A DNA stretch of 64,000 nt from Haematobacter missouriensis (GCF_000740775.1 NZ_JFGS01000020.1:1-64000), one strand, 5' to 3'; counted from the first letter of the stretch, positions 46,229 through 56,446 are shown. The notes: generated by a model not told the origin, from the letters alone. Program-made: numbers and translations.

Positions 46229-46696
46229 TCACAACTTCCCGCTGCGGTGCTGACCATCAGACCGGCGAATATCCATTGAGGGCTGTCTTTGCCGAAACGG
46301 GAGGACATTGCCGCCCCACAGACCGCCGAGGAGCAGGCTCAGAAGTGCGGCCTCTGTCACCGGCAGGGCGAGGAAACCGGTGGCGCCCGCCTCCAGCGCG
46401 GCGGCGCGGTTGCCCCGCTCTCCCAACGCGATGAGGCTGCGTTGGCCGGGGAGAAACCGCACGGCGTCGTGGAGAACCTCGACCCCCGCCGCCATATCGA
46501 CGATGACAAAGGTCGGCCGGTAGCTTGCCAGGTGCCGAAGCATCGCCCCGTGTCCATCCGCGTGACGAAGCCGGGCACCCGCCCGCTGTAGCGCTGCGAA
46601 ATCCGTGACGGACGGCGCAACGACAAGCACCGTCTGGCCCGTAAGCGGGCGCCTGGGCGCGAGCAGCGGCTGTCGGTTCAGGGTGAGGAGGGCCAT
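46229..46696 (-). CDS. Degenerate receiver-like (pseudo-response-regulator) protein
   Basis: This 155-residue protein with a receiver-like fold reads TVLVVAPSVTDFAALQRAGA, then FVIVDMAAG and AAALEAGATGFLALPVTEAA. Compared with true receivers, the acidic pair after the first strand is missing, the usual Thr/Ser is replaced in LIALGE, and the conserved Lys near FLALPVT is a Leu. It probably cannot be phosphorylated in the normal way. No output domain is present, and its partner is unknown. Confidence 0.65.
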   Translation of the reverse strand: MALLTLNRQPLLAPRRPLTGQTVLVVAPSVTDFAALQRAGARLRHADGHGAMLRHLASYRPTFVIVDMAAGVEVLHDAVRFLPGQRSLIALGERGNRAAALEAGATGFLALPVTEAALLSLLLGGLWGGNVLPFRQRQPSMDIRRSDGQHRSGKL

Positions 46697-46828
46697 GCGA
46701 TTCTCCTTTGCTTCTTTCTACACCTATTCCAGCAGGAATTCCTCACTCCATGGTTAATGGAGGGTCCGCCCTTGCGACGGCGAGGTGCAACGCCCATAAA
46801 CCGGGCGGAGCGGAGGGAGATTGCGAAA

Positions 46829-47233
46829 ATGATTGGACGCCTCAACCATGTCGCCATCGCGGTGCCGGACCTTGCGGCGGCAACGGCGCAATATGCGGAT
46901 ACGCTGGGAGCGCGGGTCGGCGCCCCGCAGGACGAGCCGGATCACGGCGTGACCGTCGTATTCATAGAGTTGCCGAACACAAAGATCGAGCTGCTGCACC
47001 CGCTGGGTGAGAACTCTCCCATACAGGGATTCCTCGACAAGAATCCGGCGGGGGGTATCCATCACATCTGCTACGAGGTGGACGACATCCTCGCCGCGCG
47101 GGATCGTCTTCTGGAACGGGGCATCCGCGTTCTGGGCAGCGGTGAACCCAAGATCGGCGCGCATGGCAAGCCGGTCCTGTTTCTGCACCCCAAGGACTTC
47201 ACCGGAACACTGATCGAGCTGGAGCAGGTCTGA
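46829..47233 (+). CDS. mce: Methylmalonyl-CoA epimerase
   Basis: This 134-residue VOC-fold enzyme converts (S)- to (R)-methylmalonyl-CoA in propionate breakdown. The family pattern is clear: MIGRLNHVAIAVPDLAAATA, FIELPNTKIELLHPLGENSP, IHHICYEVDDI and TGTLIELEQV, which hold His, His and Glu metal ligands. I chose ATG 46829. The stop overlaps the start of a DUF1467 gene (ATGATG region), the usual arrangement in Rhodobacterales. Confidence 0.95.
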   Translation: MIGRLNHVAIAVPDLAAATAQYADTLGARVGAPQDEPDHGVTVVFIELPNTKIELLHPLGENSPIQGFLDKNPAGGIHHICYEVDDILAARDRLLERGIRVLGSGEPKIGAHGKPVLFLHPKDFTGTLIELEQV

Positions 47234-47517
47234 TGACCATCACCGGAGCAGTCGTCCTTTTCGCCGTCATATGGTTTCTGGTGTTCCTGGTCATCCTGCC
47301 GATCGGCATGAAGAGTCAGGCAGAGGCGGGCCATGTAGAGCCGGGAACACCGGCCTCCGCCCCCTCGGACGCAGCGGTGGGGCGTAAGGCGAAGCTCACC
47401 ACGCTCATCACCATCGGGCTGTGGATCGTGTTGGCGGGGATCATCATGTCAGGGGTGATTTCCATCCGCGACATAGACTTCTATCATCGCATGAACCCCC
47501 CGGCGGCCGGGGAGTAG
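47233..47517 (+). CDS. DUF1467 membrane protein
   Basis: This 94-residue protein has two helices (VVLFAVIWFLVFLVILPIGM and TTLITIGLWIVLAGIIMSGV) and the tail SIRDIDFYHRMNPP. This is the family found directly after mce in many alphaproteobacteria; its function is unknown. It overlaps the mce stop, so it is translationally coupled, and its stop directly abuts the convergent gene. Confidence 0.9.
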   Translation: MTITGAVVLFAVIWFLVFLVILPIGMKSQAEAGHVEPGTPASAPSDAAVGRKAKLTTLITIGLWIVLAGIIMSGVISIRDIDFYHRMNPPAAGE

Positions 47518-48213
47518 TCAGCCCGCATCGCGCGTCAGCCGATGGTAAAGATGAGTGAAGGTGGCGGCTCCGATCACCGGCACGAAAAGATTAACGATTG
47601 GTACGGTGAGCGGCGCGGCCATTAGCGTTCCGGCAAGCCAGATCTGGCCGAAGTGGCGGGTGCGAAGGATGCGTGCCTCCTCCTCGCTCACGCGGCGGAG
47701 CGCAACGAGCTGGAAATACTCTCGCCCGAGCAGAAATCCGTTCACCACCCAGAAGAGCACGGGCCCCAGCGGCCCGGTGAACAGATAGACCACGAACAGT
47801 CCAAGGTTGAGCACGATCACCAGCAGGAACAGGCCAAGCGAATCGCGCAGCATCTCCAGCAGCGGCACATCACGGGCGGGGGGCAGATCAGGATAGTAGC
47901 GCGCCTCCACGGCATCGGCCACCTCCTCCAGAAAGAAGCCGGTGACGGCAGAAGCGACAGGCACCATCAGAAAGACCGACAGCACCATCATCACAACGAC
48001 GCCTGCCCAGGACAGGAACAGGTTCAGCCCGCCCACCTGTCCGATCCACGGCAGGGAAAAGCTCTCCGGCGCGAAATGATCGATGAGCCAGAACACCCCG
48101 GTCGCCACCGCCACGAACACCAGCAGGGTGATGAGGATGCCGCGCCAGAACACGCTCTGGAACCTGCGGTCGCCCAGTTGCGACAGGGCGCGGAAGAGGT
48201 CGGTGAAGATCAC
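47518..48213 (-). CDS. CysZ-like EI24-domain membrane protein
   Basis: This 231-residue protein with several hydrophobic helices begins IFTDLFRALSQLGDRRFQSV, typical of the EI24/CysZ family. Members are linked to sulfate import, but the distant alphaproteobacterial forms are not proven to carry it. I take the GTG at 48213 because it overlaps the nitroreductase stop in GTGA; an ATG 12 bases upstream is the alternative. Confidence 0.75.
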   Translation of the reverse strand: MIFTDLFRALSQLGDRRFQSVFWRGILITLLVFVAVATGVFWLIDHFAPESFSLPWIGQVGGLNLFLSWAGVVVMMVLSVFLMVPVASAVTGFFLEEVADAVEARYYPDLPPARDVPLLEMLRDSLGLFLLVIVLNLGLFVVYLFTGPLGPVLFWVVNGFLLGREYFQLVALRRVSEEEARILRTRHFGQIWLAGTLMAAPLTVPIVNLFVPVIGAATFTHLYHRLTRDAG

Positions 48214-48788
48214 GCCGCCACCCATGTGACGATCCGGTCCAGGGAGGGCCGGGGACGATCCGCCACGGCGGAGCCAGGGGTTCCCATATGGACGAAGCCC
48301 GCCACCCATTCCTGCGGTGCCAGATGCAGCGCCTCCTCCGCGAATCCGCGGTCGAAGGCGGGCCAGCCGGTGATCCATGCGGCGCCCCAGCCGGAGGCGA
48401 GCGCCGCATTGACAAGGCTCACACAGGCCGCGCCGGTGGAAAGGGTCTGCTCCACCTCCGGCGCCTTCTCGCTGGCCACCGGACTCGCGATCACCGCAAC
48501 GGCGAGGTGCGACCGGGCGAACTGCCCCTCGCCCTTGCCGATCCTCTCCGCATCATAACCGAGCGCCACACCCCGTGCCGCCGCGACGCGGGCCAGCCGC
48601 TCCAGCGCCGGCCGTTCCAGCACGATGAATCGCCACGGGGCGAGCCCGCCGTGGTCGGGTACGCGGGCGGCGGCGGTCAGCATCGTCTCCATCTCCGTGC
48701 GGGAGGGGACGGGAGGGCGGAGCGTCTTGGCAGAGACAGACTGCCGGGTCAGCAGAAAGTCGAGAGCGGCGGGATTGGCGTCCGGCAT
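48210..48788 (-). CDS. Nitroreductase family protein
   Basis: This 192-residue FMN-binding oxidoreductase has LLTRQSVSAKTLRPP (FMN phosphate contact), ARVPDHGGLAPWRFIVLE, ALASGWGAAWITGWP and GFVHMGTP, all standard for single-domain nitroreductases. Substrates are likely quinones, nitro compounds or flavin. The ATG at 48788 is supported by an AAGGAGATACCC ribosome site. It is the first gene of a two-gene run with the CysZ-like protein. Confidence 0.9.
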   Translation of the reverse strand: MPDANPAALDFLLTRQSVSAKTLRPPVPSRTEMETMLTAAARVPDHGGLAPWRFIVLERPALERLARVAAARGVALGYDAERIGKGEGQFARSHLAVAVIASPVASEKAPEVEQTLSTGAACVSLVNAALASGWGAAWITGWPAFDRGFAEEALHLAPQEWVAGFVHMGTPGSAVADRPRPSLDRIVTWVAA

Positions 48789-48854
48789 GGGTATCTCCTT
48801 GATCCGGGGACAGATGTCGGCGATCACCCGAGACGGTTCAAGAGGAGAGGGGCC

Positions 48855-49112
48855 ATGGCCCGTGGTGAACTGGCGCATCTGGTGGCTGAAGGCGCGCGGA
48901 TCGAGGTGCGCGTGACCCCGCGTGCACGCCGTCCTGGCCTGACGGTGCCGGAGGAGGGACCGATTCGCATCGCGGTGACCGAAGTGCCGGAGGATGGGCG
49001 CGCCAATGCCGCTGTGACGAGGGTGCTGGCCGAGGCGCTTGGTATAGCGCCTTCGCGGCTGACATTGGAGCGAGGCGCCACCGCACGGTTCAAACTGTTC
49101 CGCGTGGATTAG
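48855..49112 (+). CDS. YggU/DUF167 protein
   Basis: This 85-residue protein reads ARIEVRVTPRARRPGLTVPE and later ANAAVTRVLAEALGI with LERGATARFKLFRVD, the YggU pattern. Its function is not established. A GAGGAGAGG ribosome site sits just before the ATG at 48855. The gene is divergent from the nitroreductase and is followed by insertion-sequence debris. Confidence 0.88.
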   Translation: MARGELAHLVAEGARIEVRVTPRARRPGLTVPEEGPIRIAVTEVPEDGRANAAVTRVLAEALGIAPSRLTLERGATARFKLFRVD

Positions 49113-49173
49113 GCTCTAGACCCACTTAGTTCGAACATTTGTCGTGACTCAGCACCGCAAGGAGAGCTGATGC

Positions 49174-49377
49174 ATGAGCAATCTTTTCTGGCTGAGCGAC
49201 CCCCAGATGGAGCGTCTGAAACCGCTCTTTCCCAAGCGCCATGGCAAGCCCCTCGTTGAGTATAGCCGCGTTTTTAGTGGCATAATATTAATCAATCGCA
49301 ATGGCTTGCGTTTGGTGTGATGCACCCAAGGAATACGGGTCCGCCGAAGGCTCTCGACACCCGTTGGAAGCGCTGGA
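49174..49377 (+). pseudogene. IS5-family transposase N-terminal remnant
   Basis: It reads MSNLFWLSDPQMERLKPLFP and VFSGIILINRNGLR, the typical opening of IS5-group transposases, then stops in frame. A one-base shift (an extra T) and another a little later recover WCDAPKEYGPPKALDTRWKR, again from the same family. The frame breaks off at a junction with a different transposase near 49378. Only about 65 residues are left. Confidence 0.85.
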
Positions 49378-49660
49378 GGATTACTAAGGCAGGCGACGTC
49401 AACCTTCGACGCGCGCTGTTCCAGGCAGAAACTGTCATGATGTATGAGGAGGGTCAGAAAACAGTCTGAGCGCTGTTTTCCCGACGATTGGTGGACGGAT
49501 GAGCTGGCTGCGAACCGGGGCGGCAAAGCTTGCGCGCCGTCGTGGCGCCAAGCGCGCGATGATTGCGCTGGCGCGCCGCATCGCCGCGATCCTGCACCGG
49601 ATGTGGAAGGATCAGACCGACTTCCGCTTCGACACTCCCTGCTTCTTGCCGGCTGAAGAT
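49378..49660 (+). pseudogene. IS110-family transposase C-terminal remnant
   Basis: RITKAGDVNLRRALFQAETV is followed by a stop, and a second frame reads SWLRTGAAKLARRRGAKRAM then IALARRIAAILHRMWKDQTD. These are the helix-hairpin-helix and C-terminal parts of IS110/IS116/IS902 transposases. The N-terminal DEDD domain is missing. The piece is directly joined to the IS5 fragment upstream. Confidence 0.85.
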
Positions 49661-49985
49661 ACAGGATCCCGACTGCTGCCCGCCTGATCGCGGGCGTTCG
49701 AGGTCCCCAAGGGACGCGGTTCCGGTGATGCGTGCTCAGGACTGATGCCGATCATATCGAGCACGCCAATGAAATGGGGACATCGGAATTGCATTAAACC
49801 AGCATCATGTTGGCGGCCATGGCACCCGCTACGGACCGAGTATGTGCCCGGGGTGATCTCAGACAAAGCCCGCCGAATAAGGAGGTAAATCACTTGATCA
49901 AAGAATAAGGCCACCCGCTCCGGCGGCACATCCCGTATGCGCAAACCCGCTTGACTAGCGCGACCCCGTTACCGAAGGACCGAGC
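49661..49985. other. Spacer between IS debris and dgt
   Basis: I see no gene in this stretch. It probably holds more degraded insertion-sequence sequence, but no repeat ends can be identified. Confidence 0.4.
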
Positions 49986-51317
49986 CTAGATCCGGTCGAA
50001 CACCGACCCCATCCGGGGTGCGAATAGCCGCTCATAGGTGCGTAGCAGGTGGGCATCGGTCATGCCCGCGACGTAGTCGCAGAGCGCCCGCCCGTCGTTT
50101 TCCATGCGGGTCAGCCAGTCGCGGGGCAGGAGGCGCACGGGATCGGAAGCCAGAGCCTCGAACACCGCCATCACCATTCCCTGCCCCTTGAACTCCAGTT
50201 GCTGGACGGACGGGCTGTTGATCACCTCGTCAGAGGCCAGCATCTTCAGGGCGCGCAGAAAGGTCGCTTCCGCCTCCGGCAGCGCCACGCGGTAGCGCAG
50301 CAGCGGATCGGCAAAGGCTTCTTCCGTGGTGTAGTGCGCAGCGCTGATGAAATGGTGGACAAGCTCGCCGATCCGCCGCTTCCGCGCGCGCGGGCTCTCA
50401 TACAGGTCACGGATCAGGACATCACGCGCCGGCGCATCGGCACAAAGCGAACGGCAATCCGCGACGGCCAGCCTGTCCCGGAACCGCCCCTCCGGTATCA
50501 GGCCGAGCGTGATCGCATCCTCCAGATCGTGGATGCCGTAGGCGATGTCATCGGCCAGGTCCATGAGGGCACAATCGAGCGATTTGTGCAGGCTTCGCCC
50601 GTGCTTGCATCCCTTCGGCCCCATTGCCGTAAAGACCACGCGTTCCGCCGGCGACAGCGGCGCGAGCACCCAGTCCACCACGTCCGCCTCGCTGTCGAGA
50701 TAGCATTTCGGCGGGGTGGAGGCGGGAATGTCCAGCGTGCGGATCTTGCCCTCTCCCGGCTGGAGCGCGGGACGGAGAGCGGGGTTGAGCGCCTGGCTAT
50801 AGGCCACGGGATATTTCAGCAGACCAAGCAGCGTCCGCCGTGTCAGGTTCGCGCCCGCACTGTCGGAGAAATGCTCCAGCCGTGCGACGATCCTGAGTGT
50901 CTGGCCGTTACCCTCGAACCCGCCCGCATCGCGCATGGCGTAGTTCAGCGCGACCTCTCCTCCATGGCCGAAGGGCGGGTGGCCAAGGTCATGGGCGCAG
51001 CCGATGGCCTCTATCAAGCTGCGTTCCGGCAGGACGGCGCTGGCGGGATGGTCGGGGAAGGAGCGGGCGAGCTGCCGGGCCAGCCCTGCGGCGATCTGGG
51101 CCACCTCAAGCGAATGGGTCAACCGGGTCCGGTAGAAATCGCCATCGCCCACGCTCAGGATCTGCGTCTTGCCCTGCAGGCGCCGGAAGGACGCCGAATG
51201 GATGACTCGGGCGTAGTCCACATCACCGGGAGAGCGAGCATCCGTCGGCGGCGCCCGGCGCGGCTCCCGCCGCTCCTGCCAGACATCCGCCGCCGCAGAT
51301 GGGCTCAATGTGTCCAC
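49986..51317 (-). CDS. dgt: Deoxyguanosinetriphosphate triphosphohydrolase (HD domain)
   Basis: This 443-residue cytoplasmic enzyme splits dNTPs into deoxynucleoside and triphosphate. The HD metal site is evident: [14 protein letters not shown] (His), [20 protein letters not shown] (His-Asp) and [16 protein letters not shown] (Asp). [14 protein letters not shown] is the usual approach to it. The start overlaps the end of the NDUFS4-type gene by 13 bases, so they share a transcript on the minus strand. Confidence 0.93.
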   Translation of the reverse strand: MDTLSPSAAADVWQERREPRRAPPTDARSPGDVDYARVIHSASFRRLQGKTQILSVGDGDFYRTRLTHSLEVAQIAAGLARQLARSFPDHPASAVLPERSLIEAIGCAHDLGHPPFGHGGEVALNYAMRDAGGFEGNGQTLRIVARLEHFSDSAGANLTRRTLLGLLKYPVAYSQALNPALRPALQPGEGKIRTLDIPASTPPKCYLDSEADVVDWVLAPLSPAERVVFTAMGPKGCKHGRSLHKSLDCALMDLADDIAYGIHDLEDAITLGLIPEGRFRDRLAVADCRSLCADAPARDVLIRDLYESPRARKRRIGELVHHFISAAHYTTEEAFADPLLRYRVALPEAEATFLRALKMLASDEVINSPSVQQLEFKGQGMVMAVFEALASDPVRLLPRDWLTRMENDGRALCDYVAGMTDAHLLRTYERLFAPRMGSVFDRI

Positions 51318-51616
51318 GCGCCCCGGCGGTTGGTGGCGAAATTCTCCCCATACCCCATGGCGCGGACATTGGCTTTCCGGCCATGAACCGGGAGCACGAT
51401 GTAGTCGATGCCGTTTTCCCGCGCGTAGGTCTCTGCCTCCTCCTGCGTGTCGAAGCGCAGGCGGACCTGAGTCTGGGTGTCGTCGCTGGATGTCCAGCCC
51501 ATGAGCGGGTCTATCTGACGCGCGTTTTCAGGGGCGTATTCGAGAATCCAGCGCTTTGTCCGGGCGACGCCAGATTGCATGGCTGTCTTGGCTGGCTTGT
51601 AGATGCGCGCGACCAT
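51305..51616 (-). CDS. NADH dehydrogenase accessory subunit (NDUFS4/ETC complex I subunit type)
   Basis: This 103-residue protein belongs to the alphaproteobacterial family homologous to mitochondrial NDUFS4, an assembly and stability subunit of complex [21 protein letters not shown], then [20 protein letters not shown] and [18 protein letters not shown] match the family. The ATG at 51616 follows a GGAGAAGG ribosome site. It is divergent from uvrB and co-directional with dgt. The genes of complex I itself are not in this window. Confidence 0.9.
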   Translation of the reverse strand: MVARIYKPAKTAMQSGVARTKRWILEYAPENARQIDPLMGWTSSDDTQTQVRLRFDTQEEAETYARENGIDYIVLPVHGRKANVRAMGYGENFATNRRGAWTH

Positions 51617-51740
51617 GGCCTTCTCCGTGATATCGCCTTCGTTATGGAAAAACCCGCGCCTCTGCGCAAGAGGCGGTCGCCCCCTTGAACGGGAACAAAA
51701 ACAGATCAAATGTGAGAGGCCGGTCGCCGGAGGTCCGCTC

Positions 51741-53921
51741 ATGCCCCATAACAACACCAACGCCCCGATGAATCGCTTCGACGTGCTGACCCGTCCCAAG
51801 CTGGAAGGGGGGCGCGCCTTCGTCATGCATACCGAATTCTCGCCGGCCGGGGATCAGCCCGCCGCCATCGCCGAGATCGCGGAGGCGGTGAACGGGGGAG
51901 AGCGCAATCAGGTGCTGTTGGGTGCCACCGGAACGGGCAAGACCTTCACCATGGCCAAGGTCATTGAGGAGACGCAGCGCCCGGCGATCATCCTTGCGCC
52001 CAACAAGACACTGGCCGCCCAGCTTTACGGGGAATTCAAGAGCTTTTTCCCCGACAACGCGGTGGAGTATTTCGTCAGTTATTACGACTACTACCAGCCG
52101 GAAGCCTACGTTCCCCGGTCGGACACGTATATCGAGAAGGAAAGCCAGATCAACGACCAGATCGACCGGATGCGCCACTCGGCCACCCGGGCGCTGCTGG
52201 AACGTGACGACGTGATCATCGTTGCTTCGGTCTCCTGTATCTATGGTATCGGCTCGGTCGAAACCTATTCCGCGATGACGCAGGATCTGGTCGTCGGGCA
52301 ATCCTATGACCAGCGGCAGGTGATCGCGGAGCTCGTCGCGCAGCAATACCGGCGCAACGATCAGGCGTTTCAGCGCGGTTCTTTCCGCGTCAGGGGGGAC
52401 AGCCTGGAGGTCTGGCCGGCGCACCTTGAAGATCGCGCCTGGCGGTTCTCCTTCTTCGGAGAGGAGCTGGAATCGATCACCGAATTCGATCCGCTGACCG
52501 GCGCCAAGACCGACTCCTTCAAGCAGATCCGCATTTATGCGAACAGCCACTACGTGACGCCGCGTCCGACGCTGAAACAGGCGATCGACGGGATCAAGAA
52601 GGAACTCCGCCAGCGCCTCGACCAGCTCGTTTCGGAGGGGCGGCTGCTGGAGGCGCAGCGGCTGGAACAGCGGACGAATTTTGATCTGGAGATGCTGGAC
52701 GCCACCGGTGTCTGCAATGGTATCGAGAATTATTCCCGTTATCTCACGGGTCGTGCGCCGGGAGAGCCGCCGCCGACGCTGTTCGAGTTCATTCCCGACA
52801 ATGCCATTGTCTTTGCGGACGAATCGCATGTGACGGTCCCGCAGATCGGTGGGATGTACCGGGGGGACTATCGGCGGAAGTTCACGCTGGCGGAACATGG
52901 TTTCCGTCTGCCGTCCTGCATGGACAACCGTCCGCTGAAGTTCGAGGAATGGGATGCGATGCGCCCACAGTCGGTATTCGTTTCCGCCACTCCCTCGGCG
53001 TGGGAGATGGAGCAGGCGGGCGGCGTCTTCGCGGAGCAGGTGATCCGCCCGACCGGGCTTGTGGATCCGCAGGTGGAAATCCGCCCGGTCACCATGCAGG
53101 TGGATGACCTGCTGGACGAGGTGCGGCGCGTTTCGCAGGCGGGATATCGCAGCCTCGTCACCGTGCTCACCAAGCGGATGGCTGAGGATCTCACCGAATA
53201 CCTGCATGAACAGGGCATCCGTGTCCGCTACATGCATTCCGACATCGACACGATCGAGCGCATCGAGATCCTGCGTGATCTCAGGCTCGGCGCGTTCGAC
53301 GTTCTGGTGGGGATCAACCTGCTGCGCGAGGGGCTGGATATTCCTGAATGCGGGCTGGTGGCTATTCTGGACGCAGACAAGGAGGGATTTCTGCGCTCGG
53401 AGACCTCCCTCATCCAGACCATTGGACGCGCGGCGCGGAATGCGGAGGGGCGCGTCATCATGTATGCTGATCGCATCACCGGCTCCATGGAGCGTGCGAT
53501 GCGGGAGACCGAGCGGCGGCGCGAAAAGCAGATCGCCTATAACGAGGCGCACGGCATCACCCCCCAGACCGTTCGAAAGAACGTGGAGGACGTGCTGGCC
53601 GGGCTGTGGAAGGGCGATACCGACCAGTCGCGCATCACCACGAAGGTCGAGAAGGCGATGGTCGGCGGCAATCTGTCGGCCCATCTGGAGGCGCTTCGCA
53701 CCCAGATGCGCAAGGCGGCCGAGAACCTGGAGTTCGAGGAAGCCGCCCGCCTTCGCGACGAGGTGAAACGGCTGGAGGCGGTGGAGCTTGCCGTGGCGGA
53801 CGATCCGCTGGCCCGGCAATCGGTCGTGGAGGAGGCCGCGGAGGCTGCCGTTGCCGCCTCCGGTCGGTCGACCGCAGGCCGTGCGGGAGCCCGCCCCAAC
53901 CGGCGCAAGCGGCGATCCTGA
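51741..53921 (+). CDS. uvrB: Excinuclease ABC subunit B
   Basis: This 726-residue helicase-like damage verifier loads UvrC. The Walker A motif is [14 protein letters not shown] near residue 60, the beta-hairpin that clamps DNA is [20 protein letters not shown], and DEXX, motif VI and the UVR domain near the C-terminus ([20 protein letters not shown]) follow. I chose ATG 51741 because GGAGG precedes it. The C-terminus is Arg/Ala-rich. I saw no clear LexA site upstream. Confidence 0.97.
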   Translation: MPHNNTNAPMNRFDVLTRPKLEGGRAFVMHTEFSPAGDQPAAIAEIAEAVNGGERNQVLLGATGTGKTFTMAKVIEETQRPAIILAPNKTLAAQLYGEFKSFFPDNAVEYFVSYYDYYQPEAYVPRSDTYIEKESQINDQIDRMRHSATRALLERDDVIIVASVSCIYGIGSVETYSAMTQDLVVGQSYDQRQVIAELVAQQYRRNDQAFQRGSFRVRGDSLEVWPAHLEDRAWRFSFFGEELESITEFDPLTGAKTDSFKQIRIYANSHYVTPRPTLKQAIDGIKKELRQRLDQLVSEGRLLEAQRLEQRTNFDLEMLDATGVCNGIENYSRYLTGRAPGEPPPTLFEFIPDNAIVFADESHVTVPQIGGMYRGDYRRKFTLAEHGFRLPSCMDNRPLKFEEWDAMRPQSVFVSATPSAWEMEQAGGVFAEQVIRPTGLVDPQVEIRPVTMQVDDLLDEVRRVSQAGYRSLVTVLTKRMAEDLTEYLHEQGIRVRYMHSDIDTIERIEILRDLRLGAFDVLVGINLLREGLDIPECGLVAILDADKEGFLRSETSLIQTIGRAARNAEGRVIMYADRITGSMERAMRETERRREKQIAYNEAHGITPQTVRKNVEDVLAGLWKGDTDQSRITTKVEKAMVGGNLSAHLEALRTQMRKAAENLEFEEAARLRDEVKRLEAVELAVADDPLARQSVVEEAAEAAVAASGRSTAGRAGARPNRRKRRS

Positions 53922-53955
53922 CCGGATTTTCCGGCCTATGTCCTACAGGGCCCGG

Positions 53956-53979
53956 CGAGGGGAAGCGCAAAGCCCCTCG
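53956..53979 (+). terminator. Hairpin downstream of uvrB
   Basis: CGAGGGG pairs with CCCCTCG around a ten-base loop, 35 bases past the stop. No T run follows, so its strength as a terminator is uncertain. Confidence 0.45.
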
Positions 53980-54867
53980 TCGAGTGGCTCTCCGGACAAC
54001 ATGTGACAACGGCGCTGTTTTCTGCGTTCCCTGGGCCGGAATATTCATCTGTCTGCCAACATTCTGCCGGCAGAACACCGCCATTCAGCGGGTGCGAGGT
54101 GAGCGAATGCACGGACCGTTGGACAGTCGTTCATGAGTGGCGCCATCGGGCCTGTTCGTGGAGTGGTTCTGGCGAGATGGGCTTGGCGCGATGCGGAAAA
54201 AAGGCTTCTAAGCTGGAGCGGAAATCTTCCGGAATTCAGAAACCCATGCGGATCCAGACATATTCCGGCTGACTCCCCGGTACCTGCAGGATTGGCGTGA
54301 CACTTCAGGTTGTCTTCAACAGCCTGTCGGCCTGTCGGCACCGATGTTGTGCTGCGTTTCTCCGCCTGCGGAGCGGTCCCGGCGTGGGAGGGGCCGGCAT
54401 CTCGGTCTCCCTCGCTCCCTCCGGTCAGACATGGACAGGGAGGGCTAAGCCATACAGCCTCCACAAGCTGGCCCCCTTCAGGGGCATGAAGAGTCCATGC
54501 GGGCAATGGCTCGCACGGAGATAGGGGTGCGGAGATTGGCGAGCCTTCTGGGGCGTGCGGTGGGCAACCGTGCCGTGCTGGCCCGGGCCGCTGGCACCGG
54601 TGCTACAGAGCAGTGGCATCACTGGCATGGCCTCTTTGCAGTCGTTCGGGCGCGAGCCATAGGCAGCCCGCTGTGTCGCCCGAAGTGCCGCCTCCTCGCC
54701 TTTCTTTCGTTGCTCGCTTGCGCTGGCGACCTCCGCAGACACCGGGGCGAGCTTGCCTCTCCGCTATTCCAAAGGCCAGACGACACTCCGCTGATCGATG
54801 TGGTCGCCCTGAACACAGCCATCGGTCGATCTGCACAGCGCAGACTTTCCGCGGGTCAGTGGCGGCG
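53980..54867. other. Gene-poor region between uvrB and the L-2-hydroxyglutarate oxidase-like gene
   Basis: In nearly 900 bases I find no credible gene, RNA or element. The frames present are Arg-rich accidents of high GC content. No insertion-sequence end is recognised. Confidence 0.45.
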
Positions 54868-55962
54868 TCAGCCCAATTGCTCCGCGACGTTCTCGGCTAT
54901 GGCGAGGGAGGAGGTCAGGCCGGGGCTTTCGATGCCATAGAGCGTCATCAGGTTTGGGATCCCGTGCGTTGTGGGTCCATCAATACGGAAATCTGCGGCA
55001 GCCTCGCCCGGCCCTGCGATCTTGGGGCGGATGCCGCAGTAGGTCGGCGATAGTACGCCCCGTGGCAAGCCGGGCCAGTATTTTCGAATCTCCGCTTCGA
55101 AATGCGCCCGCCGCTCGGTATTCAAACGGTAGTCTACTTCCGGGATCCACTCGACATCCGGGCCGAAGCGCATGGCGCCGCCCAGATCGAGCGTGAGATG
55201 AACCCCCAGGCCGCCCGGCTCCGGCACGGGATAGATCAGTCGCTGGAACATCGGCCGACCGGGCAGGGCATAATAGCTGCCGCGCGCAAATCGGGTAGCG
55301 GGTACGTTGGCCAGCCCCTCTATCTGTTGTGCCAGATGGGATGCATCCAGCCCCGCTGCGTTGACGAAACGGGTGGCGGAGAGCTCGAACAGCCCCGAGT
55401 CATCCTCTGTCGTGACGATGAAAGCGTTCCCCTCCCGGCGTACTGCACGCACGGTCGTGCCGGTGACGAGCGTTGCTCCGTGCGCCTCGGCGTCGCCCAG
55501 AAGGGTCAGCATCAGGGCGTGACTGTCCACGATCCCTGTCTCCGGTGACAGAAGCGCCTGCGTACAGAAGAGCGCAGGCTCCAGCCTCATGGCCTCCTCC
55601 CCACTCAGATGGCGAAGCGGAACGCCCGCCGCCTCCGCTTTTGCGGCGACGGCCGCCAAAGCGGGCTCCTGCGCGGCATCAGTGGCGACGATCAGCTTGC
55701 CGGAGCGGCGATGGGGGACATCGCGCGTGGCCGCGAAGGCATAAAGTATTTCCCGTCCTCGCAGGCAGAGCTGCTGCTTGAGGCTGCCGGGTTCATAATA
55801 GATGCCCGCGTGGATCACTTCCGAATTACGCGAAGACGTGCCGGTACCAAAGGTATCCTCCCGCTCCAGCACAAGAACTTCCATGCCTTTGAGCGCCAGT
55901 TCCCGCGCGATGGCAAGCCCGACCACCCCTGCGCCCGCGACGATACAATCTACACGATCCAT
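54868..55962 (-). CDS. FAD-dependent oxidoreductase, L-2-hydroxyglutarate oxidase-like
   Basis: This 364-residue protein begins VDCIVAGAGVVGLAIARELA, the Rossmann FAD-binding motif GxGxxG, then EREDTFGTGTSSRNSEVIHA and GIYYEPGSLKQQLCLRG, typical of the LhgO/YgaF branch of the DAO family. RFVNAAGLDASHLAQQIEG and the C-terminal GIESPGLTSSLAIAENVAE complete the fold. Likely reaction: oxidation of L-2-hydroxyglutarate or a related 2-hydroxy acid to the 2-oxo acid with electrons going to quinone. The gene stands alone. Confidence 0.85.
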   Translation of the reverse strand: MDRVDCIVAGAGVVGLAIARELALKGMEVLVLEREDTFGTGTSSRNSEVIHAGIYYEPGSLKQQLCLRGREILYAFAATRDVPHRRSGKLIVATDAAQEPALAAVAAKAEAAGVPLRHLSGEEAMRLEPALFCTQALLSPETGIVDSHALMLTLLGDAEAHGATLVTGTTVRAVRREGNAFIVTTEDDSGLFELSATRFVNAAGLDASHLAQQIEGLANVPATRFARGSYYALPGRPMFQRLIYPVPEPGGLGVHLTLDLGGAMRFGPDVEWIPEVDYRLNTERRAHFEAEIRKYWPGLPRGVLSPTYCGIRPKIAGPGEAAADFRIDGPTTHGIPNLMTLYGIESPGLTSSLAIAENVAEQLG

Positions 55963-56078
55963 TCATTCCCCCGCTTTTGTCCGACATTAGAGGGAAGCGG
56001 CGAGCGGTAAAAGACAGGAACCTTGGGAAAGAAACGGCGTTAATTCTGCATGGACCAAAACGATCCATGGAGGATGCT

Positions 56079-56432
56079 ATGCAGACCGAACTCGCCAATC
56101 CGATGATTTCGTCCGCCGATGTGAACGGTACCGCTGTTTACAACACGGAGGGAGATAAGCTCGGGACGATCGACCACCTGATGCTGGACAAGAAATCCGG
56201 CAAGGTTGCCTATGCCGTGATGGGTTCGGGTGGATTTCTGGGCATTGGGGAGGAGTATAGTCCAATCCCTTGGAATGCATTGAAATACGACACGACACTC
56301 GAAGGATATGTGACGGGTATCACGGCGGAGCAGTATCGCACGGCTCCTAAATGGGAGCGCGACTGGGACCGCGATCGCGATTGGGAAACCCGTGTCTGGA
56401 GCCATTACGGCCTTCAACCCTACTGGGTTTGA
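56079..56432 (+). CDS. PRC-barrel domain protein
   Basis: This 117-residue protein has a PRC-barrel: SSADVNGTAVYNTEGDKLGT then IDHLMLDKKSGKVAYAVMGS and EYSPIPWNALKYD. The C-terminal part is acidic and aromatic (ERDWDRDRDWETRVWSHYG). Such proteins are often envelope or stress related; the exact role is unknown. I chose the ATG at 56079 because GGAGG is placed just before it. A strong terminator follows, so it is a single-gene transcript. Confidence 0.85.
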   Translation: MQTELANPMISSADVNGTAVYNTEGDKLGTIDHLMLDKKSGKVAYAVMGSGGFLGIGEEYSPIPWNALKYDTTLEGYVTGITAEQYRTAPKWERDWDRDRDWETRVWSHYGLQPYWV

Positions 56433-56446
56433 TACATTTTAAATCG

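Noticed and set aside
51680-51720. SOS (LexA) box upstream of uvrB
   Set aside because: GAACGGGAAC is present but its spacing does not match the GAACN7GAAC or GTTCN7GTTC pattern known in alphaproteobacteria.
53606-54136. A frame overlapping the uvrB end and running beyond it
   Set aside because: It is out of frame with uvrB, Gly/Arg-rich, and no family is seen.
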